Shown one piece after another: positions 1-6,321 of a DNA stretch of 10,271 nucleotides. Within the stretch, counting starts at the first letter, position 1, and each line of letters starts with the position of its first letter. The position numbers were made by a program, and so were the translations under genes. Origin of the DNA: Ignavibacteria bacterium (GTDB lineage: Bacteria > Bacteroidota > Ignavibacteria > Ignavibacteriales > Ignavibacteriaceae); NCBI GenBank assembly GCA_030648225.1, contig JAUSIA010000078.1, forward strand, positions 1 through 10,271, given 5' to 3'. The notes below the pieces were generated by a model. The model made no database searches. It was not told where the DNA came from and saw only the letters and a list, made by a program, of their open reading frames with translations.

Positions 1-195
1 AAACGGCATAATAGCCAGTGGTTCGCCCGGTTTGATAATTGAAGATGGATACAAACTCGAATCGCTGTTCTTCTTTATTTTCGATGCTGAGCAGCCAAAC
101 AATAAAATAATAGCCAATAAAAGTAAAATAAATATGCTATAAAAAATCAAATGTTTAGAAGTGTTTGACTCTAAAAAAGCTTGTGAAGTTTTCAT
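1..195 (-). CDS. N-terminus of an unidentified lipoprotein or membrane-anchored protein (runs off the left edge)
   Basis: An open frame of 65 codons begins at 195 and is still open at base 1, so only the N-terminus is visible. Residues 1-15 are polar, residues 16-34 are strongly hydrophobic (FYSIFILLLLAIILLFG), and Cys35 follows in the context LLFGC-SAS. This resembles a lipoprotein signal with a lipobox, although a plain membrane anchor is possible because the hydrophilic lead is long. The stretch after Cys35 is Ser/Lys-rich, as in many lipoprotein linkers. A good ribosome binding site (GTGAGGAAATT before ATG) supports this start. It lies 46 bp downstream of the 81-residue secreted protein on the same strand, so the two are probably co-transcribed. 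Too little is visible to name a family. Confidence 0.65.
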   Translation of the reverse strand, partial: MKTSQAFLESNTSKHLIFYSIFILLLLAIILLFGCSASKIKKNSDSSLYPSSIIKPGEPLAIMPF

Positions 196-241
196 AATTT
201 CCTCACTTTCATTTCTTTCATCTTTTTTATTTATAAATTAT

Positions 242-487
242 TTACAGTGAAACTTTCTCTTCACATCGCTTGCTGCAAATTCCTTCAGACTTTTCCTTAA
301 AAATTAGATAAGGAGGATTATCAACTATTTTTATTTCATTAAAAAAGCAAGCTAAATTAGCAGGTGCTAAAGCATTTCTTTGAGTAAGATTTACTTCAAT
401 AACTTTATCATCAGAACTATCAACTGATAAAAAAGTTTGAGCCATTACAGGAAATCCTAACAAAGCAGATATAATTAATATTTTCAT
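242..487 (-). CDS. small secreted protein with three cysteines, unknown function
   Basis: 81 residues. Residues 1-16 form a short signal peptide ending in VMA, with likely cleavage before QTFLSV, so the product is probably periplasmic or secreted. The mature part has Cys47 and a C-terminal pair Cys71-x3-Cys75 in a Lys/Glu-rich tail (GICSKRCEEKVSL). Three cysteines in about 65 mature residues could bind a metal or form a disulfide, but I do not recognise the family. There is no strong Shine-Dalgarno sequence, only a purine-rich AAATAAGAGAAAAA before the ATG. A 14-codon reading frame (484-528) ends with its TGA overlapping this ATG and may couple translation. It sits between the HYC_CC_PP gene and the lipoprotein-like gene, in a run of small envelope genes. 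Confidence 0.6.
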   Translation of the reverse strand: MKILIISALLGFPVMAQTFLSVDSSDDKVIEVNLTQRNALAPANLACFFNEIKIVDNPPYLIFKEKSEGICSKRCEEKVSL

Positions 488-618
488 TTTTTTCTCTTAT
501 TTCTCAGGTTAATCATTTCTTCAATCATTTTACATTTTTGTTTGGAATTAAAAAGTAAACTCCAAAATTTTTAATAGAGCAATAGATTTTTTATTCTTAT
601 GTAATTAAATATTTAAGA

Positions 619-656
619 ATTAGTCTGAGCAGACTAATCCGCCTCAGCGAGACGGG
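619..656. repeat. two adjacent inverted repeats, REP-like or terminator-like
   Basis: A perfect palindrome, ATTAGTCTG-AG-CAGACTAAT, spans 619-638. It is immediately followed at 639-656 by a second inverted repeat, CCGCCTC-AGC-GAGACGG plus G, with one mismatch that would be a G-U pair in RNA. The block is much richer in GC than its AT-rich surroundings and starts about 12 bases after the stop codon of the HYC_CC_PP gene (minus strand). It would form two consecutive hairpins in the transcript. There is no long U-run after them (only TTCTTAAATATTT), so I do not call a standard intrinsic terminator. A processing or stabilising element, or a dispersed REP-type repeat, fits equally well. Confidence 0.6.
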
Positions 657-667
657 TTGGGAGTATA

Positions 668-1087
668 TTAAATGAGGAGAGAAGAAATGGTTAGATATAA
701 ATAATTATTCTGAATTGATGGAGGAGAAGTATCTGTAATACCAGGAAATTTGTTGGTGGTTGATTTGTAGTTATATATATCAGTATTCAAAAACAGGGGA
801 GTACCTGTAAGTTCAGATTTAATTTCGGGTTTTTGAATAAGGTAACTATCAAAAATGGAGTTGTCAATTGTTTTTGTCTGGCAGCAAATTGGGTTTGAAG
901 AAGATAAGAAAACCCTATAATCGTTAACCTCTTCGCAGCAGGAAGTCTTCACAGGTTTATTATGCATTAAGCATCCTTTAGCTCCGGTTGTTTCTTCCAT
1001 CTTGCAAAGATGAATAGTAACAGGCAGCCCTGTTGTTGAAGCAAAGAAGAAAAGAATCAGAAACAATATCGGGGTTTTCCTATTCAT
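668..1087 (-). CDS. HYC_CC_PP-type secreted protein
   Basis: 139 residues with a hydrophobic signal region (about residues 4-20, ILFLILFFFASTTGLPV). It shows the spaced signature of the small Bacteroidota-group family named for its HYC, CC and PP motifs: a His-x-Cys near the mature N-terminus (HLC, 26-28, with Leu in place of Tyr), Cys39, a CC pair at 50-51, a second CC at 68-69, and a Pro-Pro at 122-123 followed by a hydrophobic C-terminus. In related genomes such genes commonly neighbour outer-membrane and RND metal-efflux genes, and a copper or heavy-metal link is usually assumed; the biochemical role is not established. There is no Shine-Dalgarno sequence before the ATG. A sigma-54-like element lies 37-52 bp upstream, and a double hairpin follows the stop codon. 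Confidence 0.7.
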   Translation of the reverse strand: MNRKTPILFLILFFFASTTGLPVTIHLCKMEETTGAKGCLMHNKPVKTSCCEEVNDYRVFLSSSNPICCQTKTIDNSIFDSYLIQKPEIKSELTGTPLFLNTDIYNYKSTTNKFPGITDTSPPSIQNNYLYLTISSLLI

Positions 1088-1123
1088 AATTTTTGAGTAA
1101 ACATAAAACTTTTATTTTATAAT

Positions 1124-1139
1124 TTCAATATATATGCCA
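1124..1139 (-). promoter_or_regulatory. possible sigma-54-type -24/-12 element upstream of the HYC_CC_PP gene
   Basis: On the minus strand the sequence reads TTGGCAT-ATATA-TTGAA. The TGGCAT box and the spacing from GG to the -12 region match the sigma-54 pattern (TGGCAC-N5-TTGCW); TTG of the -12 box is present but the C is an A. Transcription would start about 25 bases upstream of the ATG at 1087. The same TGGCAT box occurs in both copies of the intergenic repeat. In an AT-rich intergenic region a single match of this quality could be chance. Confidence 0.35.
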
Positions 1140-1209
1140 ATAAGCTTACAGTAAAAAACTAATTTGTTGGCAGCTAATACTATTAATCATTATCATTATT
1201 GAGAAAGAA

Positions 1210-1572
1210 CTATTTATTTCTTCTTGTAATTAAGACGTTAAAAAAGTAATAGGGTTCATTCATTATCCCTTTATATGATTGGGGAAGAACTAACCGGATT
1301 TGAATGAATTCGATATCAACTTGCTGTGCTTCCCAAAAGCTGACCAGGTCAAGTTTTTGTTGCGACCCTAAAGAAGGTTTTTGTACTGAATTCAACTGCG
1401 GATTATTTTGAAGAGCTTCAACATTGGCTAAAGCATATTGCATTGCTGATTGCGAATTATTCTGAAGAACTCCGCCAATTAAAGAATCTAAAAATATAAT
1501 CTTTTCTTGTGGATATGCCGGCATAAAATTTAGCAGAATTGCAATAACAATTAACCTTGAAATCTTGTGCAT
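1210..1572 (-). CDS. secreted protein of unknown function, possibly a remnant
   Basis: 120 residues with a clear signal peptide (hydrophobic residues 5-20 ending PAYPQ). The mature start (IIFLDSLIGGVLQNN) recalls the first helix of TolC-family outer-membrane efflux proteins, which often begin with LDxLI..AL.NNP. A second NNPQL follows near residue 56, but the rest (QVDIEFIQIRLVLPQSYKG to the end) has no TolC character, and a full-length TolC would exceed 400 residues. It could be a truncated efflux gene whose 3' part is lost, or an unrelated small exported protein. A strong AAAGGAG lies 14 bases before the ATG, a long spacing, directly after the stop codon of the upstream 30-codon gene, so the two are probably translated from one mRNA. 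I do not recognise a family with confidence. Confidence 0.5.
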   Translation of the reverse strand: MHKISRLIVIAILLNFMPAYPQEKIIFLDSLIGGVLQNNSQSAMQYALANVEALQNNPQLNSVQKPSLGSQQKLDLVSFWEAQQVDIEFIQIRLVLPQSYKGIMNEPYYFFNVLITRRNK

Positions 1573-1596
1573 AATTTCAGCTTTAACTCCTTTACC

Positions 1597-1689
1597 TTAT
1601 TTATTTTTTATAAGTTTTAAAAAGACTATTATTATTCCTACTGTAAGCAGTAAATAAAGTCCTAACCATATAATTGCTGCTTCAGACAT
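1597..1689 (-). CDS. 30-residue single-helix membrane peptide
   Basis: A short open frame encodes MSEAAIIWLGLYLLL then TVGIIIVFLKLIKNK: an acidic N-terminus, one hydrophobic helix of about 19 residues and a Lys-rich C-terminus, the classic shape of a small N-out single-pass peptide. An in-frame ATG four codons earlier (1701) would give 34 residues; neither start has a convincing Shine-Dalgarno sequence. It ends 24 bp before the next gene, whose ribosome binding site follows its stop codon directly. The layout resembles small subunits such as those of methionine/alanine NSS importers or KdpF-like peptides, but no partner transporter is present, so I assign no function. It is the first gene after the repeat copy with the sigma-54-like promoter. 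Confidence 0.55.
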   Translation of the reverse strand: MSEAAIIWLGLYLLLTVGIIIVFLKLIKNK

Positions 1690-1718
1690 AATTACTTTCA
1701 TAAACTTGCTGGTGATTA

Positions 1719-1734
1719 TGAAAATACAATGCCA
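1719..1734 (-). promoter_or_regulatory. sigma-54-like -24/-12 element, copy 1
   Basis: Minus strand TTGGCAT-TGTAT-TTTCA. The GG of the -24 box and the C of the -12 box have the exact sigma-54 spacing; the -12 box reads TTTC instead of TTGC. The predicted start point falls a few bases before the 30-codon gene at 1689. The identical pattern TGGCAT-N5-TTTC occurs at the same place in the second repeat copy (4045-4060), which is the main reason to take it seriously. Confidence 0.45.
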
Positions 1735-1857
1735 ATAGGAAATCTTAGAAAATGATGTAAAAATGACGTTTTTTTAGATAGAAAGAAGGGATAGATATTA
1801 AGGAGTTTAAATATTTTTAAAGTTCTTAAAAGAGGAAAATAATCCTTAAAAATGAGA
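1729..1857. repeat. intergenic direct repeat, copy 1 (partner at 4055-4184)
   Basis: This stretch aligns end to end with 4055-4184 with a single one-base length difference. It begins with ATGCCA, has blocks of moderate similarity (GGAAA, CTTA, AAAAT, AATGA, GTTTT), then 36 bases identical to the other copy (1798-1833), and ends at a shared ATGAGA. By eye the whole aligned stretch is roughly two-thirds identical. It lies about 80 bp after the PEPCK stop codon and just upstream of the 30-codon gene. The rest of the 1690-1935 gap holds nothing else I can support. Confidence 0.75.
1798..1829. promoter_or_regulatory. palindromic operator or upstream activator site, copy 1
   Basis: The arms are TTAAGGAGTTTAAA and TTTAAAGTTCTTAA, separated by TATT. 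They are complementary at 12 of 14 positions. The site is identical, base for base, to the one at 4125-4156. It lies 64 bp upstream (minus-strand sense) of the sigma-54-like element at 1719-1734, a usual distance for an enhancer-binding-protein site. The protein that binds it is not encoded in the window. Confidence 0.55.
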
Positions 1858-1935
1858 TTCTATATCCGATAATGAAAACATAATTCCAGCATCATTATCA
1901 AATCTGATTTTCATTCTTTCATTAACTCAATAAAG

Positions 1936-3537
1936 TTAAAACTTATTCGGTCCTGCGTTTTTTATCTCTTCCGGAATATTTTCTTTGAATTGCTCGAAAT
2001 TAGATATAAACATATTTGCAAGTTTTTTAGCTGTTTCATCATAATTGTTTTTATTTTTCCAGGTGCTCTTCGGATTTAATATTTCAGCAGGTACTCCTTC
2101 ACATTTAAGTGGAACATCTAAATTAAAGAACGGATCTTTTTCAGTTTCTGCATTATCTAACTTTCCATCTAATGCAGCATTTAACATTGCACGTGTATAT
2201 TCGATTGACATCCTTTTACCCACTCCATATGGACCTCCTGTCCAACCGGTATTGACAAGCCAGCAGTTAACATTATTTTTTTTAATTTTTTCACCTAATA
2301 ATTCAGCATAAACAATGGGATGTAAAACCATAAATGGTGCCCCAAAGCAAGTGCTGAATGTTGCGCTTGGTTCTGTTACTCCTTTTTCTGTACCGGCTAC
2401 TTTAGCTGTGTACCCGGAAAGGAAATGATACATTGCCTGAGGAATAGTCAATTTCGATATTGGAGGTATAACACCAAATGCATCTGCAGTAAGCATAATT
2501 ATGTTTTTAGGGTGTCCGGCTATTCCTTCAGGAACTATGTTTTTAATATGAGAAAGAGGATAAGCTGCACGTGTATTTTCTGTAAGGCTGTCATCATTCA
2601 AATCAAGACGCCTTAATTCCGAATCCATTGCAACATTTTCAAGCACCGTCCCGAATTTTCTTGTAGTATCGTATATCTCAGGTTCAGATTCTTTAGATAA
2701 ACGGATTACTTTTGCATAGCATCCGCCTTCATAATTGAATATACCATTGTCGCTCCACCCATGCTCATCATCTCCAATTAATTTTCTCTTTGGGTCTGCT
2801 GACAAAGTTGTTTTACCTGTTCCGGAAAGCCCGAATAAAATAGCAACATCTCCTTTTTCCCCAACATTTGCAGAACAATGCATTGACATTACTTTTTCGA
2901 GAGGAAGGAAATAGTTTAAAGATGTGAAAATAGATTTCTTAATTTCACCCGCATAACTTGTTCCGCCAATCAATACAATTCTTTTTCCGAAGTTTATAAT
3001 TATAAAGACTTCACTAGTTGTCCCATCGGTTTCAGGATCGGCTTTAAAGTTCGGCAAATTGATAACAGTAAACTCGGGTTTGCTGCTATAAACTTCTTCT
3101 TCGGTTTTATATTGCCTGAACATATTTCTTGCAAATAAGCTGTGCCAGGCTGTTTCAGTAATAACTCTTATCGACATTTTATATTTTGGGTTGGCACCTG
3201 CATAACAATGTTGTATAAAAATTTCTTTTCCCTGAATATAAGCCATTAGCTTACTGTAAAGTCTATTGAATTTTTCTTCTTCCATCTGAATATTTACTTT
3301 ACCCCACCAAACATGTTCCTGGCTTGAGGATTCCTTTACTATAAATTTATCATTCGGACTTCTGCCGGTATGTGAACCTGTGCGTACTACCAATGGTCCA
3401 AGGTGAGAAAGTAATGCTTCTCTTCTTCTAATAGACTGTTCATATAATGCCGGTGTACCAAGATTGAAATAAATATCTGTTGTATTTTTTATTCCAAGTT
3501 CTTTTAGCTGGTTGATTATTTCTTCAGTTACTCTCAT
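1936..3537 (-). CDS. pckA: phosphoenolpyruvate carboxykinase (ATP)
   Basis: 533 residues, the normal length for the ATP-dependent family. It catalyses oxaloacetate + ATP to phosphoenolpyruvate + ADP + CO2, the entry step of gluconeogenesis, in the cytoplasm. Visible motifs, in order: the substrate-binding TGRSPNDKF (57-65), SYAGEIKKS (194-202, with a metal/oxaloacetate-contacting Lys), the P-loop [11 protein letters not shown] (236-246), the kinase-2 acidic motif IGDDEHGW (254-261), and [11 protein letters not shown] (323-333). All expected catalytic residues appear present and there is no sign of a frameshift. The start is supported by GGAGGT just before the ATG. It seems to be transcribed alone: 154 bp separate it from the TPR gene upstream and about 245 bp from the 30-codon gene downstream. 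I see no convincing terminator after it. Confidence 0.97.
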   Translation of the reverse strand: MRVTEEIINQLKELGIKNTTDIYFNLGTPALYEQSIRRREALLSHLGPLVVRTGSHTGRSPNDKFIVKESSSQEHVWWGKVNIQMEEEKFNRLYSKLMAYIQGKEIFIQHCYAGANPKYKMSIRVITETAWHSLFARNMFRQYKTEEEVYSSKPEFTVINLPNFKADPETDGTTSEVFIIINFGKRIVLIGGTSYAGEIKKSIFTSLNYFLPLEKVMSMHCSANVGEKGDVAILFGLSGTGKTTLSADPKRKLIGDDEHGWSDNGIFNYEGGCYAKVIRLSKESEPEIYDTTRKFGTVLENVAMDSELRRLDLNDDSLTENTRAAYPLSHIKNIVPEGIAGHPKNIIMLTADAFGVIPPISKLTIPQAMYHFLSGYTAKVAGTEKGVTEPSATFSTCFGAPFMVLHPIVYAELLGEKIKKNNVNCWLVNTGWTGGPYGVGKRMSIEYTRAMLNAALDGKLDNAETEKDPFFNLDVPLKCEGVPAEILNPKSTWKNKNNYDETAKKLANMFISNFEQFKENIPEEIKNAGPNKF

Positions 3538-3691
3538 CTTACCTCCAGACTATCACATTAATCTATTTAAGTTGGACATTAGTAATTACGGATTTTCTTG
3601 GTTGTTCATTCATTGTAAATATAGTAATTAGATTATTCTTGCTTAGATTCTTAAAGCACATAAAATATCAGGAATTTCTTTTACATACACT

Positions 3692-3958
3692 TTATACCGA
3701 AAGGTTTAATATCGTAGCTATTTTAAAATCATCTTTGGCCCCCTCTATATCACCAAGATTAATCCTAACAGTCCCTCTGTTAAAAAAACATGTTGCATCT
3801 CTTGGATATATTTCTATTGCTTTGGTGTAATCTTCTATTGCTTCATTATATTTTTCAATATCGGCATTTAATGTTCCTCTCTTTTTATATTCAAGAACAT
3901 TATAGGGATTTACAGATATAGCTCTATTGCAATTTACTATTGACTCTGTTTCTTCCAT
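3692..3958 (-). CDS. small TPR-repeat protein
   Basis: 88 residues. Residues 20-53 and 54-87 form two consecutive tetratricopeptide repeats with the usual pattern (Y..RG....D...Y..AI.DY.KAIEI.P and F.NRG.V...LGD...A..DF..A). Residues 1-19 (NCNRAISVNP) look like the second helix of an earlier repeat, so the protein is essentially a bare TPR scaffold with no signal peptide. TPRs mediate protein-protein contacts; the partner is unknown. It may be a truncated piece of a longer TPR protein, but GAGGTG at proper distance before the ATG indicates that it is translated as such. Upstream lies the second copy of the palindrome/sigma-54-like repeat, about 90-200 bp away, so it probably has its own regulated promoter. 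Confidence 0.75.
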   Translation of the reverse strand: MEETESIVNCNRAISVNPYNVLEYKKRGTLNADIEKYNEAIEDYTKAIEIYPRDATCFFNRGTVRINLGDIEGAKDDFKIATILNLSV

Positions 3959-4044
3959 TTCGCACCTCGATATTTTTATAAGAAAATAGTTGATTCAGCT
4001 TTCTATATAATTTCCCCCATCACTTTTAGATTAGAATTTTATAA

Positions 4045-4060
4045 CGAAAGAATAATGCCA
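4045..4060 (-). promoter_or_regulatory. sigma-54-like -24/-12 element, copy 2
   Basis: Minus strand CTGGCAT-TATTC-TTTCG. Like copy 1 it has the GG and C positions in sigma-54 register and TTTC in place of TTGC in the -12 box. The start point would be about 75 bases before the ATG of the TPR gene at 3958. Confidence 0.45.
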
Positions 4061-4184
4061 GAAGGAAAACTTATAAAATATCTTCAGAATGATAGTTTTA
4101 ACTAATAAACGAGAGGGGTAGTTTTTAAGGAGTTTAAATATTTTTAAAGTTCTTAAAAGAATAAATAAGATTTTAAATATGAGA
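4055..4184. repeat. intergenic direct repeat, copy 2 (partner at 1729-1857)
   Basis: Same orientation and order of blocks as copy 1: ATGCCA, GGAAA, CTTA, AAAAT, AATGA, GTTTT, GGGGTAG, then the shared 36-bp block (4125-4160) and the terminal ATGAGA. The distance from ATGCCA to the core is 70 bases against 69 in copy 1, and the distance from core start to ATGAGA is 54 in both. It lies about 50 bp after the phosphorylase stop codon and upstream of the TPR gene. Nothing else is evident in the gap 3959-4234. Confidence 0.75.
4125..4156. promoter_or_regulatory. palindromic operator or upstream activator site, copy 2
   Basis: Identical to 1798-1829: arms TTAAGGAGTTTAAA and TTTAAAGTTCTTAA around TATT. 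It lies 64 bp upstream of the sigma-54-like element at 4045-4060 in minus-strand sense. Confidence 0.55.
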
Positions 4185-4234
4185 AGAAAATTATTGAGTG
4201 TTGGATTCTTAAAACGCTTTTAGGAAAATCTAAT

Positions 4235-6100
4235 TTAATACGCATTTAAAACATACTGCTGAACCATCCGGTGGGTATTAAAAAACGAAGCATTGATAGC
4301 AATAACATGACGCATTATATTAATCCAATACTCTCTGCCAACATAGAAAGTAGGTATTATGTCAAATTCTAATTTATCATATAACGAATTGGCATCCTGC
4401 TGGTCGTTACTTTCTACACCCGGGGAAGATCCGATAGACCATCCAGTAATATCCTCAATGCATCCTTCGATCCACCATCCATCTAAAATGCTTAAAGAAG
4501 GAACTCCATTATGTGCGGCTTTCATACCTGATGTGCCGGATGCTTCTTGCGGTTTACGCGGAGTATTAAGCCATAGATCAACTCCTGAAACTAATATTTT
4601 AGCCAATTCCATATTATAATCTTCAAGGTAAACAACATTGATTCGACCTTTTAATCGTTCCGATGTAATAATTATTTTCTTTATCAATTCTTTACCTGCC
4701 CAATCCTGAGGATGAGCTTTACCGGAAAAAATAAATTGCACCTTGCCTGCATCCTTGGCGATTTTTATTAATCTGCCAACGTCAGAAAAGACTAAATCCG
4801 CTCTCTTGTAAGCGGCTGCCCTTCGTGCAAATCCTATTGTGAGGGTTTCAGAATCTATGTCAACACCTGTTTTTTTATTAACATAATTAATGAGTTTATT
4901 CTTTGCTTCCTGGTGAGCATTCCATATTTCATCCTTTGGGATACTTAAGACATAGCGCAAGCTAAAGGGATCGTTTTTCCAGTCCGGAATATATTTATCA
5001 AAGAGTCTTTTAAAACTGTCGCAAACCCAAGTCGAAGAATATATGCCATTAGTTATAGATTCTATTGAGTATCGGGGAAACATCAATTTAGAAACCTCAC
5101 CATGCTTTTTTGCCACACCATTTATGTGTTTACTCAGATTTAAGGCAAGTAATGTCATATTCAGCCGGTCTTCACCACCGAGCATCTTTAGAATGTCTGA
5201 AGGTATAAATTCTCTTTCCCGAAGGGATGGATTCCCAAAAGCATTATTTACCAAGTCATAAGGAAAATGGTCGTGACCTGCCGGAACAGGTGTATGAGTG
5301 GTAAATACACAAAGCTCTCTCACTGCTTCAAAATCTAATTTTGGATCTTTGTTTATTTTCATCTCATTTAATAATTCGAGAGTCAAAAAAGCAGCATGTC
5401 CTTCATTCATATGATATTTTTTTATTCCTGTATAGCCCAGACTGTGAAGCATGCGCACGCCGCCAATACCCAAGACAATCTCTTGCAGCAATCTATACCA
5501 CTGATCCCCACCATAAAGAAAATCGTTAAGCCCTTTATCATATTCACTATTTTCTTCTAAATCTGTATCTAAAAAAAATATTGGTATAGAATAACCGCTT
5601 ACACCTACCACATCATACTGCCATGCCCGGATAAATACAGCTCGGTTTTCTATTTTTATGTTGACTTTTTTCAGCAGGGGTTTTAAAAAATCCTTTGGAT
5701 TCCATTGGACGGATAATTCCTGCTGGTTTCCTTGAGCATCTAATCTTTGGATAAAATAACCTTTTTCATATAAAAGAGTAACCGCTACCAGGGGCACTTT
5801 TAGGTCTGCACAGGATTTTATAAAATCTCCCGCTAAAATACCCAGTCCGCCGCTATAAGTTGGGATTGAAGAATCAATTCCAATTTCCATAGAAAAATAG
5901 GCAATCTTTCTTTCCTTTATTTTCTCAATGCCCTCAGACCTGCGACTTCGTTTCAAATATTTATCGGGAGAATTCCGGAATTCGTTTTTGCATAAGTTTG
6001 AACAGAAATAAAATATCTTACCCTTGAATTCATATTTAAATTCTTCTTTTGCAATCATTCCGCAAACCGGGTCTCTATCCATTTTGATTTTTCTCTCCAT
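4235..6100 (-). CDS. glgP: alpha-glucan phosphorylase with an N-terminal YHS domain
   Basis: 621 residues in two parts. Residues 7-50 are a YHS metal-binding domain: DPVCGM at 10-15 and YFCSNLC at 31-37. Residues 65-621 are a short-form (TIGR02094-type) GT35 alpha-glucan phosphorylase, which splits glycogen or maltodextrin with phosphate to give glucose 1-phosphate. Motifs: YSGGLGILAGD (82-92), MNEGHAAF (231-238), HTPVPAGHD (269-277), GFARRAAAYKR (423-433) and EASGTSGMKAA (519-529), whose Lys527 corresponds to the PLP lysine. The annotated ATG has AAAAAGG directly against it; Met7 (6082) with GGAGAG about 10 bases upstream is the likelier start, giving MDRDPVCGM. The gene is 17 bp after a free-standing YHS gene whose first residues are almost the same, so the fusion probably arose from a tandem YHS duplication. 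The fused domain is unusual for this enzyme. Confidence 0.9.
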   Translation of the reverse strand: MERKIKMDRDPVCGMIAKEEFKYEFKGKIFYFCSNLCKNEFRNSPDKYLKRSRRSEGIEKIKERKIAYFSMEIGIDSSIPTYSGGLGILAGDFIKSCADLKVPLVAVTLLYEKGYFIQRLDAQGNQQELSVQWNPKDFLKPLLKKVNIKIENRAVFIRAWQYDVVGVSGYSIPIFFLDTDLEENSEYDKGLNDFLYGGDQWYRLLQEIVLGIGGVRMLHSLGYTGIKKYHMNEGHAAFLTLELLNEMKINKDPKLDFEAVRELCVFTTHTPVPAGHDHFPYDLVNNAFGNPSLREREFIPSDILKMLGGEDRLNMTLLALNLSKHINGVAKKHGEVSKLMFPRYSIESITNGIYSSTWVCDSFKRLFDKYIPDWKNDPFSLRYVLSIPKDEIWNAHQEAKNKLINYVNKKTGVDIDSETLTIGFARRAAAYKRADLVFSDVGRLIKIAKDAGKVQFIFSGKAHPQDWAGKELIKKIIITSERLKGRINVVYLEDYNMELAKILVSGVDLWLNTPRKPQEASGTSGMKAAHNGVPSLSILDGWWIEGCIEDITGWSIGSSPGVESNDQQDANSLYDKLEFDIIPTFYVGREYWINIMRHVIAINASFFNTHRMVQQYVLNAY

Positions 6101-6117
6101 CCTTTTTGTAAACCAAA

Positions 6118-6309
6118 TTAGTGATGGTGATGTTTATGTCCATCACTATAATCTTTTCTAACATATTTCTCAAGACTTTGTAAAAAGGTAATCTTACACA
6201 AGAGTGAACAGAAATAATAGCTCTTGTTCTTATATACTACCGCTTCAGAATTTGCAGTATCTTTTATTTCCATTCCACAAACTGAGTCTCTATCCATTTT
6301 AATCCTCAT
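6118..6309 (-). CDS. free-standing YHS-domain protein with His-rich tail
   Basis: 63 residues. The YHS core is complete: MDRDSVCGM (5-13), the aromatic YYFCSLLC (31-38) and LEKYV (46-50). The tail ends DGHKHHHH, adding five His residues to the three Cys of the domain, so a soft or transition metal ligand role is likely. YHS domains occur in copper and heavy-metal ATPases and in many small metal-associated proteins. The first ATG (6309) lacks a ribosome binding site, while the ATG at 6297 has GAGGATTAAA before it and gives MDRDSVCGM, so 6297 is the likelier start (59 residues). It is 12 bp after the MerC-GDCCVxC gene and 17 bp before the YHS-phosphorylase, clearly in one operon, and it closely resembles the latter's N-terminus. 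Confidence 0.85.
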   Translation of the reverse strand: MRIKMDRDSVCGMEIKDTANSEAVVYKNKSYYFCSLLCKITFLQSLEKYVRKDYSDGHKHHHH

Positions 6310-6321
6310 TACTCAATCAAT

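Noticed and set aside
1210..1572. The string LANVEAL in the 120-residue protein recalls the NVEALA leader family of Bacteroidota peptides.
   Set aside because: In NVEALA peptides the motif follows the hydrophobic leader; here it is in the middle of a polar region and the final Ala is replaced, so it is probably chance.
1846..1914. A 22-codon minus-strand frame just after the PEPCK stop codon (begins MKIRFDNDAG).
   Set aside because: No ribosome binding site, no recognisable domain, and its 3' end lies within the repeat copy where the second copy has no matching frame. Kept only as a note.
2045..2616. Plus-strand frames within the PEPCK gene.
   Set aside because: PEPCK is intact across the whole stretch on the other strand; these frames lack ribosome binding sites and recognisable protein features.
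4204..4230. Weak hairpin (CTAAAAGCGTTTTAAG) after the phosphorylase stop codon as a terminator.
   Set aside because: The stem is only about five A-T pairs with a three-base loop, without a U-tract; too weak to call.
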